This document shows positions 1 through 9,117 of a stretch of 64,000 nucleotides of DNA, in pieces; positions within the stretch are counted from its first letter, which is position 1, and each line of letters begins with the position of its first letter. The notes beneath the pieces were generated by a model. That model did not search any database. It had not been told where the DNA came from and worked only from the letters and a program-made list of their open reading frames with translations. This DNA is from JBBDMC01 sp963826055 (GTDB lineage Bacteria; Pseudomonadota; Alphaproteobacteria; Rhizobiales; Kaistiaceae), in contig CAWGVO010000007.1 of the NCBI GenBank assembly GCA_963826055.1, positions 62,001 to 126,000 on the forward strand, read 5' to 3'. Both the position numbers and the translations under genes were made by a program.

Positions 1-1
1 G

Positions 2-1266
2 ATCCCCGGTCACAAGGGCGAGCAAGAGAACGTCCCTCCGCTGTTGGACCATGCGTCAATCCTCGATGTGCTGGAGGTGGAAATACGAGAACGGGGTTTC
101 GTTGGCGAAGCCGATGTCCCCAAGCTCGTCTTCCTCTGCCTTCAAACGCGACACTTCCAGAAGCCAGTGTCGATGGTGATCAAGGGATCATCGGGAGCGG
201 GGAAGTCGTACGCGCTGAAAGCCGGGCCTGCAATTCGTACCCGAGGACGCATACGAAATGTTCGCGGGAATGTCGCCGCGTGCACTGATCTACAACAAGA
301 ACCTCAAGCTGAAACACAAGCACCTGATCATTCAGGAAGCGGCCGGCTTCAACGATGAGGTTGGCCAGACCTTTCTTCGGCAATTGCTCAGCGAAGGTAA
401 GGTCCGGTACATCACAGTGCAGAGCACGAAGGACGGTTTGGACGGCGTCGAACTGCCACCGGTCGAAGGCCCAACGGGCCTGTTGATGACAACGACCGAG
501 AGGGCACTCCACGAGGAGGACGAAACTCGGATGCTTTCGTATAACCTCGACGAAAGCCCGGAGAAGTTGAGGGACGTTCTGATCTCGCAGACGTTGCTGC
601 AGGGGAAACCGCCAAACCCCATCGACACAAAACCATGGCATGAACTCGATGCGTACATCAGGAAGCACGACAAGCGGGTGTCGATCCCGTTCTTGAACGC
701 GTTGGCCCGAAGTCTGCCAGTCACCCACAATCGAGTGGTGCGAGATTTCCCGCATGTGCTGTCACTTATCGAAGCTCATGCACTCTTGCATCAACGCGGG
801 AGGGGCAGGACCGATGATGGATCGATAATCGCCACGGTGGATGACTATGCTGCAGTTCGTGCTCTCGTCGACAAACCTCTGTCGCAGGGTCTTGAGGCTG
901 CGGTAGCGCCAAACGTCCGTGAGATCGTCGACGCTGTGAGACGGCTGTTGGAAGCGAAGGGAGCGGTAGTCAGATACGACCAGGCATGTGCCTTTCAACG
1001 ACGAGGCGATAAACCTGAGGGAGATAGCCGAAGCACTCGGCCGAGATCGCAGCGTCGTCAGTCGAAACGTCGCCACGGCAATCGATCAAGGGTTCGTCGT
1101 GAACCTCAACCCCGGTCAAGGACGTGAAGCGCGATTGGTCCTTGGTGAGCGGGAACTGCCCGCCGCGATCCGTACTCCCGAGCCGAACGAGTTGCGGGAG
1201 GCAAACCAGCGGGAAGTTGGTGGCGGGTTCCTTGGCGCAAGGATCGGGCTTGAGGGACAGGACTGA
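2..1266 (+). CDS. P-loop ATPase with C-terminal winged helix, 5'-partial, two frameshifts
   Basis: The gene enters from the left edge and is open from base 2. It shows a Walker A motif (IKGSSGAGKSY, about 179-211), then a conserved stretch with LIIQEAAG and LLMTTTE that resembles the helicase/primase-like ATPases of integrative elements and phages. The last ~90 residues (GTG-side frame from about 988) look like a winged-helix DNA-binding domain (LREIAEALGRDRSVVSRNV). The reading frame changes near 226 (AAA GCC GGG C CTG CAA) and near 985; each is repaired by removing one base. The likely role is replication, mobilisation or maintenance of the element. The family is recognised only by pattern and the exact function is not known to me. 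Confidence 0.55.
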
Positions 1267-1893
1267 AATCGCTGGACTTGGGGAGACGGATTGACAGAGC
1301 GTTCGGTTCGCCTCCCCCTTTCCGAAAACCGCGCAACGGTGCACAAGTTAGATGTGAACGCCGTCGGCCGGGTTCTGGGCCTCTTGCACTCTTGCACCGT
1401 TTCAGGGGTGACACTTCAAACCGAAATATTTTCGGCAAGGGACTGCCTAGGCCACGCATCACACAGCGATCTCACCATTGCCGATAAAATGGCCGTTTTC
1501 CGCCATTTAGCCCTTGGCTCGCCGTTCAACCAAAGGTCAAGGGCTTAGGGTAGGGTATAGGGCAGAGTAATAGGGTCGGTATTAGGCAGGTTTGGACTAT
1601 GATTTGCGTCGTTCTCGCAGTTACTTTGGGCTTGACTTTGATTTGTACTGTTCTTAATTAGCCTGTTACTTAATATTAGTCTCTAGAGCGGCCTAGAAAG
1701 CCCGTAAATGGCGATGAATACATTTACAGTTACTTACCTTCATTCAATGCAATCGCCCGGCAGTGAGCCTCCTAGAGGCTTAAGGGGCATTCGGGGTTTT
1801 CCTGACGGCCCGCGCGGTTCAAAGAACCTTTGATGCAATTATGGTATCCCGACGGCTCTGCAAATCCGCTGCCTTACGCGTCGGAGTGACTAC
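1267..1893. other. Gene-poor AT-rich stretch of the integrated element
   Basis: No convincing gene longer than 60 codons is present. It contains the small hydrophobic reading frame at 1599-1661, a G-rich run with several GGGTA/TAGGG units around 1545-1590, and a weak 6-bp hairpin near 1767-1783 (AGCCTC-cta-GAGGCT). The rise in A+T from about 1550 marks foreign DNA. Confidence 0.5.
1599..1661 (+). CDS. Candidate 20-residue hydrophobic peptide
   Basis: ATG at 1599 to TAG at 1659-1661 encodes MICVVLAVTLGLTLICTVLN, almost entirely hydrophobic and long enough for one membrane helix. A purine-rich AGGCAGG lies about 7 nt upstream. Single-helix peptides of this size include type I toxin-antitoxin toxins and small membrane regulators, which are common on integrated elements. 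I see no defined antisense RNA promoter. The reading could be chance, because the region is AT-rich and the frame is short. Confidence 0.25.
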   Translation: MICVVLAVTLGLTLICTVLN

Positions 1894-2499
1894 ATGAGCC
1901 GGCGAATGGCGATCTCCCTGGCTGTCGCTGTCTTCGTTTCGGGCGGATGCGACACTACGCTTGCGTTTCAGAATGTTGAGGCTCGAGTTGCATTTGAGGG
2001 TGGCCTCGCGGACAAGATAGATAAAGATTATTACAACGAAAAGACCCTTTTGACACTCCGTGCAGAGCGTGTTGGGGGTCAGTTGGATCGGAACGATCTA
2101 AGATTTTTAGCCGAAAGGTATATTTCTCTCGCTTACTCAACGGCGCGTTGCTTAGATTTTGCAATAAACGTATCGGAAGACGGATACGCAAGTGCCAATG
2201 CGCTGCGATTAGCTAGCGCGTGCTCGGATAACCTACCAGTAATTGCAAACGCCTATAGGTCGTCCATGTATAATCTTATGGATCACTGCGGCGGGCAGTC
2301 GTATATAATTATGCCGCTTACTCCATGGTTGAAGAACTATCCGCTGATATGGAAAGACATGGTAGATATTGGTGTCGTCACAGACAGATCGATTGATCCA
2401 ACCAAACACCTTTACAGGGGCGCACTACAAATCATTGACATTATATCGTTTGCTTCCTGCGTGCTTACTGATCCGACATATGACGCACAGCATCCCTGA
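1894..2499 (+). CDS. Hypothetical lipoprotein-like exported protein
   Basis: A 201-codon frame starts at ATG 1894 with a basic start (MSRRM), a hydrophobic segment and a Gly-Gly-Cys site near residue 19 (FVSGGCD) that resembles a lipobox. The mature part is mixed polar sequence with several cysteines and many Tyr/Asp residues, and I recognise no family. Codon use is much richer in A and T than in chromosomal genes to the right, as expected for cargo of the integrated element. It stands alone: the next gene on either side is more than 300 bp away. Confidence is in a real exported protein, not in a function. Confidence 0.55.
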   Translation: MSRRMAISLAVAVFVSGGCDTTLAFQNVEARVAFEGGLADKIDKDYYNEKTLLTLRAERVGGQLDRNDLRFLAERYISLAYSTARCLDFAINVSEDGYASANALRLASACSDNLPVIANAYRSSMYNLMDHCGGQSYIIMPLTPWLKNYPLIWKDMVDIGVVTDRSIDPTKHLYRGALQIIDIISFASCVLTDPTYDAQHP

Positions 2500-2614
2500 A
2501 CCTTCGGATTTTCTGCTAGCGATTTTCGAAGCGTGATCCACCGGGATTGAAGGCCAGGGCACCCCCACATACCCCATTGCCGGGAGGGGTCTGATCTACG
2601 TTGGAAGACCTATT

Positions 2615-2638
2615 AGTTATAGGTGGAGTTATAGGTGG
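2615..2638 (+). repeat. Tandem 12-bp repeat, two copies
   Basis: AGTTATAGGTGG occurs twice head to tail with no mismatch, about 155 bp inside the attachment-site fragment. Short direct repeats near the end of an integrated element can be arm-type integrase sites, but two copies alone do not prove that. Confidence 0.5.
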
Positions 2639-2721
2639 TTGGTCAGCTCAGGGCTTGGCACAATCTTAGCACAATGAGCCCTCGGAAACAGAGCAAGAGT
2701 GCACAAGTTGCGTAGCGCACA

Positions 2722-2767
2722 GAAAGATCGTACAACTGCGTAAGCAGTTGAGAGGAAACGATCTTTC
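2722..2767. promoter_or_regulatory. Nested inverted repeats beside the attachment site
   Basis: An outer 10-bp perfect inverted repeat (GAAAGATCGT at 2722-2731, ACGATCTTTC at 2758-2767) encloses an inner 7-bp hairpin (CAACTGC at 2733-2739, GCAGTTG at 2744-2750, loop GTAA). It ends 25 bp before the tRNA fragment. The location suggests a recombination or excisionase site; it could also end transcription from the element. There is no T-run after it. Confidence 0.4.
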
Positions 2768-2792
2768 GTTCAGCCGGCCGAAGGTGGCGTTA

Positions 2793-2851
2793 GGGAGAGC
2801 ACTCCCTTCACACGGGAGGGGTCACAGGTTCAATCCCTGTCGCGCCCACCA
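2793..2851 (+). other. attR-type site: 3' fragment of tRNA-Val(CAC)
   Basis: From GGGAGAGCAC onward the sequence matches a tRNA: anticodon stem CTCCC/GGGAG with loop TTCACAC (anticodon CAC), T-arm ACAGG-TTCAATC-CCTGT, acceptor strand CGCGCCC, discriminator A and CCA. The matching 5' acceptor strand (GGGCGCG) and D-stem are absent; the upstream bases do not fold with it. Such a fragment is what site-specific integration into a tRNA gene leaves at the end away from the intact copy. The element therefore lies to the left and the ancestral chromosome to the right. Confidence 0.75.
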
Positions 2852-3815
2852 TTCCTGCCCCGGTTCGCACGATCCGATCCGGCGGCTCGTGGCCGGTCCG
2901 GCCAGGCGAACTTCTCCAGGCCGAGAGCGCTGAGGCATTCGTTCAGCCTGAGCTTCACCAGCACAGCCTGGCGATCCCAGATGCCGTACGAAAAGAATAT
3001 CCATTTGTTCCAGATCGCCACCCCGGCGCAGAACTCCACCGCTTCGCCTTCGAACTTGAAGGGAGCGCTCACCTGCAAGCACCTGGAAATCCTTCGAATA
3101 GATGACGGCGACGTGCTCGTATTCCCGGTTGGTCGGGCCACCCCGCTTGTGAAGAACGCCGATGAACCTGTCGCCGAGGGGAACGACGCAGGACCCGCCC
3201 CGTTGCCCCGCCAGGGACGGCATTGCCGTCGGGGCCGCTATCTGACGGCAATCCTGGCCTTCGTGCTTCAGCACGGTGAACGGATCCGACTCGTAGATGA
3301 AGAACAACTGGTCGTCCTTCACCCAGGGCATCCAGTTCTTCTCGACAAGCTGCCTCGCCGGCAGATAGCTCACCAATTCCAGGAACCCGTTGTTGAGCCT
3401 GCAAAGCAGGATGGTCGTCTTCAGAGCATGTCGTTCGCCGTCCAGCATGAAGTTGTCGTTGGCGGCGGAGCCGACGGCGTAGAGCTCCTTCCTCCACTCG
3501 AACAGCCGCAAATCCTGGATCCCATCGAGAGCCAGCACGTGGCTCCTCAGATGACGGTCCTCGATGAGCTTGCACTGAACTGTCTGGAAGTCGGCGTTGA
3601 CCGCGGCGATGTAGTTCTGGCTGTCGGTCACGCGCGAGGGAACCGAGCCGTACCAGTATTCTATAGCCGTGCCGTAAATCGTAGTTGCAGCCTCGGTAAG
3701 TCGCCAGCAGGTTCCCGTTGAAAACGACGATCGATGGATTGCACGGATTGTGCCTCGTCAACCTGGGCAACTGGATCTTGCCCGCTGCCCGCGCGGAATT
3801 GAGCAGTGTCAGCAT
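2830..3815 (-). CDS. GH130/GH43-like beta-propeller protein, frameshifted
   Basis: Repaired from ATG 3815, the protein reads as a carbohydrate-active five-bladed propeller. Markers are NPSIVVFNG near the start, KNWMPWV..LFFIYESDP in the middle, GGSCVVPLGDRFIGVLHK, and FEGEAVEFCAGVA..FFSYGIWDRQA near the end, a pattern I know from GH130-like glycosidases linked to glycosyltransferases. The frame shifts near 3650 and near 3085, each one extra base. The final codons run into the tRNA fragment, so the natural stop is either lost or lies in the junction. A role in surface or exopolysaccharide metabolism is inference. Confidence 0.5.
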
Positions 3816-4008
3816 GAACTGCGGTGCTTTCCCGACCTGGCGCGACGCCGTGGATACGATCCTAGCATTCCCGACTCGTTGAACCAGGAGCGGGAACCGC
3901 GCGATCAGTCTGGCTGCGCAATCAGGGAAGAACGGGCGGCGGACAGCCGTACCCGTTCCGCCGCGCCGCCCGCGGCGGAGTGTACTGCTCGGGTCGGACG
4001 GTGGTGAC

Positions 4009-4101
4009 TTACTGAATGGTGAGGTAGGGCAGCGCCATGATGGCCGTGGACGCCGCGCACAAGGCGAAAAACACGACAACGCGAAGCGACATACTCAACA
4101 T
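4009..4101 (-). CDS. Candidate 30-residue membrane peptide
   Basis: ATG at 4101 to TAA at 4009-4011 encodes 30 residues: a short basic start (MLSMSLR), a hydrophobic stretch of about 20 residues and the end LPYLTIQ. A GGGGG tract about 9 nt upstream can serve as ribosome-binding site. It lies between the propeller gene and the thuA promoter, just downstream of a perfect 16-bp palindrome. It may be a small membrane protein or a leader peptide; there is no family recognition. Confidence 0.3.
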   Translation of the reverse strand: MLSMSLRVVVFFALCAASTAIMALPYLTIQ

Positions 4102-4135
4102 GGAAGCAATTCCCCCGTGAAGAGATCGGGAATAG

Positions 4136-4151
4136 CGTTAATCGATTAACG
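4136..4151. promoter_or_regulatory. Perfect 16-bp palindrome, LacI-type operator candidate
   Basis: CGTTAATCGATTAACG is fully self-complementary with a central CG, the usual form of LacI-family operators. It lies about 230 bp before thuA and about 35 bp before the small minus-strand reading frame. ThuAB operons of rhizobia are controlled by a LacI-family regulator (ThuR), but no such gene is in the window, so the link is inference. Confidence 0.4.
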
Positions 4152-4384
4152 AGTGGTTGCAGTGACGGCGGTCACATCCACATGACGACGCCTAACGCGT
4201 CCGTTTGACACGGCTTTTCCGATTCGGCGAGAGCACAAAGTCCGTGCGTGGCGGCGGTGACTTTTGTATAGGTCCGCGCCGACTCGCCACCCCGCCGGCC
4301 CAACCGACCGGGCGCGGTCCAAACCTTGCACCTCACCCGGCGCACGCCGGGGGTTGTGCAAGAACGGTCACCTGGGAACGCCGC

Positions 4385-5170
4385 ATGGCCATTCGCACCG
4401 TTGTGTGGGGCGAGAACGTGCATGACCGCGAGAACGCGGTCGTGCGGGCGATCTATCCCAAGGGCATGCACGGCTGCATCGCCGAGGCACTCGACGCCGA
4501 TCCGGCGATCGCGGCGACCACCGCCACGCTCGACCAGCCCGAACATGGCCTCGACGCGGCGCGGCTGGCCGAGACCGACGTGCTTACCTGGTGGGGGCAC
4601 AAGGCCCACGGCGCGGTTTCCGACGCGGTGGTGGAGCGCGTCGTCGAGCGCGTGTGGCAGGGCATGGGGCTCGTCGTGCTCCACTCGGGGCACTTCTCGA
4701 AGGTGTTCAAGCGGCTGATGGGAACGCCCTGCTCGCTCAAATGGCGCGAGGCGGGGGAGCGGGAACGGGTCTGGGTCGTCAACCGCGGCCACCCGATCGC
4801 GGCGGGCCTGGAACCGTCGTTCGTGATCGACCAGACCGAGATGTACGGCGAGCCGTTCACGATCCCCGAGCCAATGGAGACGGTGTTCATCTCCTGGTAC
4901 GAGGGCGGCGAGGTCATGCGCTCTGGCGTCACCTTCCAGCGTGGCGGCGGGCGCATCTTCTACTTCGCGCCCGGGCACGAGGTTTACCCGATCTACCACG
5001 ACGCCAACGTCCAGCAGGTGCTGCGCAACGCCGTCAAATGGGCGGCCAACCCGGCGCCGGCGTGGCGCGATATCAGCCAAGCCCCCAATGTCCCGGTCGA
5101 CAAGGCGCCCGAGCCGATCACCGAGAAGGGCCCGCGCCTCCACAAACCGGGCGAAGCGGGCTACCGGTAG
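4385..5170 (+). CDS. thuA: ThuA-family protein (trehalose/sugar utilisation)
   Basis: This intact 261-codon gene has the ThuA fold (glutamine-amidotransferase-like). It begins with RTVVWGENVHDRENAVVR, followed by DVLTWWGHKAHG, the GLVVLHSGHFSKVFKRLMGT block and the C-terminal GRIFYFAPGHEVYPIYHD. In Sinorhizobium ThuA works with ThuB in oxidising trehalose and related disaccharides to 3-keto derivatives. Here it sits 7 bp before an oxidoreductase of the ThuB type, so the two form an operon. The start at 4385 gives the normal N-terminus; the upstream extension of the frame does not resemble the family. Confidence 0.85.
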   Translation: MAIRTVVWGENVHDRENAVVRAIYPKGMHGCIAEALDADPAIAATTATLDQPEHGLDAARLAETDVLTWWGHKAHGAVSDAVVERVVERVWQGMGLVVLHSGHFSKVFKRLMGTPCSLKWREAGERERVWVVNRGHPIAAGLEPSFVIDQTEMYGEPFTIPEPMETVFISWYEGGEVMRSGVTFQRGGGRIFYFAPGHEVYPIYHDANVQQVLRNAVKWAANPAPAWRDISQAPNVPVDKAPEPITEKGPRLHKPGEAGYR

Positions 5171-5177
5171 GCGAGAC

Positions 5178-6231
5178 ATGAGCCGGCTTCTGATTCTCGG
5201 CACCGGGCACATGGCGCGCGCGCACGCACGCGCTTTCCGCGCCATGGAGGGCATCGAGCTCGTGGCGGCGGTCGAGCCGCATGGAAAGCCGGCTCGCCGA
5301 TTTCGCCCGCGAGTTCGAAATCCCGCACCAGTTCCTCAGTCTCGACGATGCGCTCGCCTGGGGCGGCTTCGACGCGGCGACGAACGTCACGCCCGACGTG
5401 GTGCATCACCCGACCACCATGCGGCTGATCGCGGCCGGCAAGCACGTGTTCTGCGAAAAGCCGCTGGCGACGACCTACCCGCTGGCGCTGGAGATGACCG
5501 AGGCGGCCGAGCAGCAGGGCGTCCTCAACATGGTCAACCTCACCTATCGCGCCTCGCCGGCGCTCGACCGCGCCCGCGAGATCGTGCTTTCCGGCGAGAT
5601 CGGCGAAATCCGGCACTTCGAGGCCTCGTACCTGCAAAGCTGGCTGGTCGGCCGCCACTGGGGCGACTGGCGGAGCGAGGACCGCTGGCTGTGGCGGCTG
5701 TCGTCGGCGCACGGCAGCCACGGCGTCATCGGCGACATCGGCATCCATATCGTCGACTTCGCCACCTACGCGGCGGCCAACGACATCGTGTGGATGGAAA
5801 GCCGCGCCAAGACGTTCAACAAGGCGGAGGGCGGGCGCATCGGCGACTACGTGCTCGACGCCAACGACTCGTTCGCCATGTCGGTGGAGCTGTCGAACGG
5901 GGCGCTGGGGGTCATCCACGCCACGCGCTGGGGCACGGGCTACGCCAACACGCTCCGCCTCGACATGTTCGGCAGCCGCGGCGCCCTGCAAATGATCACC
6001 GACGGCAAGAAATCGTGGCTCGGCCGCTGCGTCGGGCCCGATGTCGACAGCCTGGTGTGGCGGGAGGTGCCGCTGCCGCCGAGCCCGTCGGTCTATGAAC
6101 GGTTCGCCGAGGCGCTGCGCACCGGCCGCAACGGTGAACCCGATTTCCGCCGCGCCGCCAAGATCCAGCGGGTGCTCGACCTCTGTCTTGCATCCGGCGA
6201 CCGCGGCTCGGGCGGCGTGCGGGTGGACTGA
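5178..6231 (+). CDS. thuB: Gfo/Idh/MocA oxidoreductase, ThuB-like, one frameshift
   Basis: The N-terminal Rossmann segment reads MSRLLILGTGHMARAHARAF and the catalytic region carries the family EKP motif (HVFCEKPLA), then GDIGIHIVDFA. The two parts are in different frames; one extra base near 5278 (GAG CCG C ATG GAA) explains the break, and the repaired length of about 350 residues is normal. It follows thuA by 7 bp. The likely activity is NAD(P)-dependent oxidation of a sugar hydroxyl; substrate cannot be read from sequence. Confidence 0.8.
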
Positions 6232-6271
6232 CGCAATTCCGCCGGGGCCCGGCGGGTGCTCATAAATCGCG

Positions 6272-6640
6272 TCAGGCGTCGCGGCTCAGTCCTTTCGCCT
6301 TCAGTTCTTCGAGATACCCCTCCCACAACGCCGCGCGCTCCTCGCCGAGCCTGCGAAGATAGACCCAGGTAAAAAGGCCGGTGTTGTGGCCGTCGTCGAA
6401 GGTGAGGCGGACCGCGTAGTTGCCTACCGGATCGATGGCGGTGACGGTGACGTCCTTCTTGCCGGGGACGGTCTTGCGCTGTTCGGGACTGTGGCCCTGA
6501 ACCTCCGCCGAGGGACTGAGCACCCGCAGGTATTCGGTCGGCAGATCGAAGGCGACACCGTCGTCGAAGCGCACGGTCAGCGCGTCGCGCGCCTTGTTGA
6601 GCCTGATTTCGGTCGGCCACGGAACGGCTGATTCGGCCAC
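6272..6640 (-). CDS. DUF971 (GBBH-like N-terminal) protein
   Basis: The small intact protein of about 122 residues has the DUF971 core: PTEIRLNKARDALTVRFDDG, LPTEYLRVLSPSAEVQGH and YAVRLTFDDGHNTGLFTWVYL. The frame is open upstream, but GTG 6640 is preceded at 7 nt by AGGAGC and gives the family N-terminus, so I prefer it. DUF971 proteins occur alone or fused to gamma-butyrobetaine hydroxylases and to Mrp ATPases, and may serve iron-sulfur metabolism; a stand-alone Mrp lies at 11288-12435. Confidence 0.75.
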   Translation of the reverse strand: MAESAVPWPTEIRLNKARDALTVRFDDGVAFDLPTEYLRVLSPSAEVQGHSPEQRKTVPGKKDVTVTAIDPVGNYAVRLTFDDGHNTGLFTWVYLRRLGEERAALWEGYLEELKAKGLSRDA

Positions 6641-6831
6641 GCTTTGGCTCCTGTCGGTGTGGGGGGATGCGGCGCGCGAGGCCAGCACTACCGCTGGAAG
6701 CGGGCGGATCGCAACCCACCGATTTGGCTCACGGCGCCGGCCGGTCTAAAGTGCGCGCCATCACCCACCCTCGGGAGGTTCGCGCGCGGCCCGCCGACCG
6801 CGCAAATTTCAATTCGCATCGGGAGTTTGGA

Positions 6832-7699
6832 ATGTCCGCGCAAACTGATTTTGAACTTGATGAAACCGGAAAAATCGACCTCAACAACATCTACGACCGG
6901 CCCGACCCGCGCGACTACTACCAGACGCTCTCTGCCCTCGACTATCGCATACCGGCCACGGCGGAGCCGATATTCCGCGCCGTCATCGCGGCGGAGCGCG
7001 CGGCACTGAAGCGACGCAAGCTGACCGCGCTCGACGTCGGCTGCTCCTACGGCGTCAACGCCGCGATCCTGAAACACGGCTGCGACCTGACCGACCTATT
7101 CCGATACTACGGGGTACGGTCCACCGCTTCGCTCTCGCGGCGGGAACTTCTGGCGCGCGACCGGGCCTTCTTCAAAGCCCGCGTCGGCGATCCCGACCTC
7201 AGGGTCATCGGCCTCGACACGGCGGAGAACGCCGCCTCCTATGCGTGCGCGGCGGGCGTCATGGACGCCGCCATCGTCGCCGACCTGGAGTCGCAGGTGC
7301 CGTCCGGGCCGGAGGCGGAACTGATCCGCGATGTGGACCTGGTGATTTCCACCGGCGCGATCGGCTACGTCGGGCGCGCAGACCTTTGCCCATATCTTCG
7401 ATCAGGCGGACTCCAAGCCCTGGTTCGCCCTGTTCGCCCTCAGGATGTTCCCGATCGACGCGATCGCCGAAGCGCTCAAGTACGCCGGTTACGCGGTGTA
7501 CCGCCTTATCGGGCAGACGTTCCGCCAGCGCCGGTTCGCCAGCCGCGAGGAGGAGAGCGAAGTCCTCGCCAACCTCGCCCAGCTCGGCATCGATCCGGCC
7601 GGGCGCGAGAGCGAGGGCTGGTATCACGCCGAGTTCTATTTCGCACGACCGGCCGCCGAGGCGGTGGCCGACCCGATCGCCCGGCTGGTCGAGGTCTAA
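6832..7699 (+). CDS. Class I SAM-dependent methyltransferase-like protein, one frameshift
   Basis: A glycine-rich SAM-binding motif (LTALDVGCSYGVNAAIL) lies near residue 65, and DLVISTGAIGYVG fits motif IV. The frame shifts near 7378; removing one C (GTC GGG C GCG CAG ACC) joins it to the C-terminal part QTFAHIFDQADSKPWFALFA, giving about 289 residues. Substrate is unknown. It stands between the DUF971 gene and the convergent DHOR gene with no operon partner. Confidence 0.6.
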
Positions 7700-7712
7700 C
7701 CGTCGAGACCCG

Positions 7713-9099
7713 TCAGAGCGCGTTGAGGAAGGCGATCAGCGCGTCGCGCTCGCCCTTGGGGGCGGTGCGGAACGCTTCCTTCGCCTTCTCCGCCTCGCCG
7801 CCGTGCCACAGGATCGCCTCGGCAGGGCCGCGGGCGCGCCCGTCGTGCAGCAGCCGGTCGTGACCGTTGACCTGGCGGATCATCCCGATCCCCCAGAGCG
7901 GCGCGGTACGCCACTCGCTGCCGCTGGCGGAACCATCCGGACGGTGGTCGGCCAGCCCCTCCCCCATGTCGTGAAGGAGCAGGTCGGTGAAGGGGTGGAA
8001 CGTCTGGTTGGCGAGTTCGGGAAAGGCCGCGTCGGGCCCGCTTTGCAGGGTCGGCATGTGGCACGACGCGCAGCCGAAGTCCTCGAACGCCGCCGCGCCC
8101 GCCTTGACGAGGTCGGTGTCGAAGCCGCGCGCCTGGGGCACGGCGAGCGTGTGGATGTAGACCATCAGCCGGTCGAAGTAGCTGTCGCTCATCTCCGGGT
8201 CCGGCTGGGCGAGAGCCGCCGCGCAGGTCACCTGGGCCGGCGGACAATTCTGGTCGGGGCGAAGCGAGGTGGTGATGCCGATGTCGCCGACGGCGGCGCC
8301 GGCCGACTGCTCGGCAAGGGTCGCCACGTTGGCCTTCCAGCCGAACCGGCCGGCGGCGCGTTTGCCCTGGAGGTCGGTGAGCCAGTTGATGCGGCCGGAG
8401 ATGCCATCGCCGTCGGCATCGTCGGGGTCTTCCAGCGCCTTGCAACGTCGCCAGCGGCACCGCCTCGAGCAGGCCGAGGCCGATCACCGCCGGCGCTACC
8501 CGCGCGCTCACCAGCGCGTCGTCGAGCGGGCCGTAGGCAAGATCGGCGAAGGTGACGTGCGGGTCGAGGAGCTGGTAGGGCGTGCCGTCACCGTAGGTGC
8601 CGGGAATTTCGGTGTAGTCGATGATGGCGCGCCCCTCCGGCTGGACGCCGAGGATGGCGCGGTCCTCGAGCTGGTCGCCGTAGCGCGGGTCAGGCCCGCC
8701 GTCCGGGGCGGAGAGGCGGACCAGCATCGACTCCATCGGGTCGCCGGGATTCTCCGGCGGGCGGCCGCGGCCGTCGCGGACGTGGCAGCCGGAGCACGAA
8801 TTGCGGTTGAAGGTCGGCCCGAGCCCGTCGAACGATTTCGTCGACGCGGGGAACTGCGCCCACTTGGTGTTGAACAGGCGGTTGCCGAAGGCGAACGTGC
8901 GCTGGCGTTCGGCCGGCGAATTGGTCGCCAGGAACGTGTAGGCGTCGTCGGTGCCGATGACACGGGTGGTATCGCCGCCGAGCGCGTCGCTCAACGGCAT
9001 GGCAAGAAGCATCTGACGAAGGTCGCTGCCCTCGCCGGCCGCAAGCGCGGCCGCGCCGGCGACGCCAACGACGACCGCGACGAAGAGGGCACGCATCAT
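7713..9099 (-). CDS. Di-haem oxidoreductase (DHOR, DUF1111), one frameshift
   Basis: A signal peptide (MMRALFVAVVVGVAGAAALA) is followed by two c-type haem motifs, CSGCH in the N-terminal third and CASCH in the C-terminal part (GCASCHMPTLQSG), both typical of the DUF1111 family, which is periplasmic and related to MauG. The halves join after removal of one G near 8427. It is downstream of and co-directional with an imelysin gene. In many alphaproteobacteria the order is imelysin-DHOR-imelysin-DUF1513, an iron-responsive locus; here the second half is absent and the methyltransferase follows. Confidence 0.85.
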
Positions 9100-9117
9100 G
9101 GCGCCCTTCCCATAGCC

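Larger units (their letters stand above)
1..2851. mobile_element. Right end of an element integrated in a tRNA-Val gene
   Basis: The block is bounded on the right by a duplicated 3' fragment of tRNA-Val (2793-2851) and continues off the left edge. Much of it, especially 1550-2700, is visibly richer in A and T than the rest of the window. It holds a phage/ICE-type P-loop ATPase, an orphan lipoprotein and short repeats, with no housekeeping gene. No integrase is visible, so it should lie at the other, unseen end beside the intact tRNA. The call is inference from the attachment-site fragment plus base composition. Confidence 0.6.

Noticed and set aside
2776..2851. An intact tRNA gene
   Set aside because: The bases before 2793 do not pair with the CGCGCCC acceptor strand and no D-stem can be formed.
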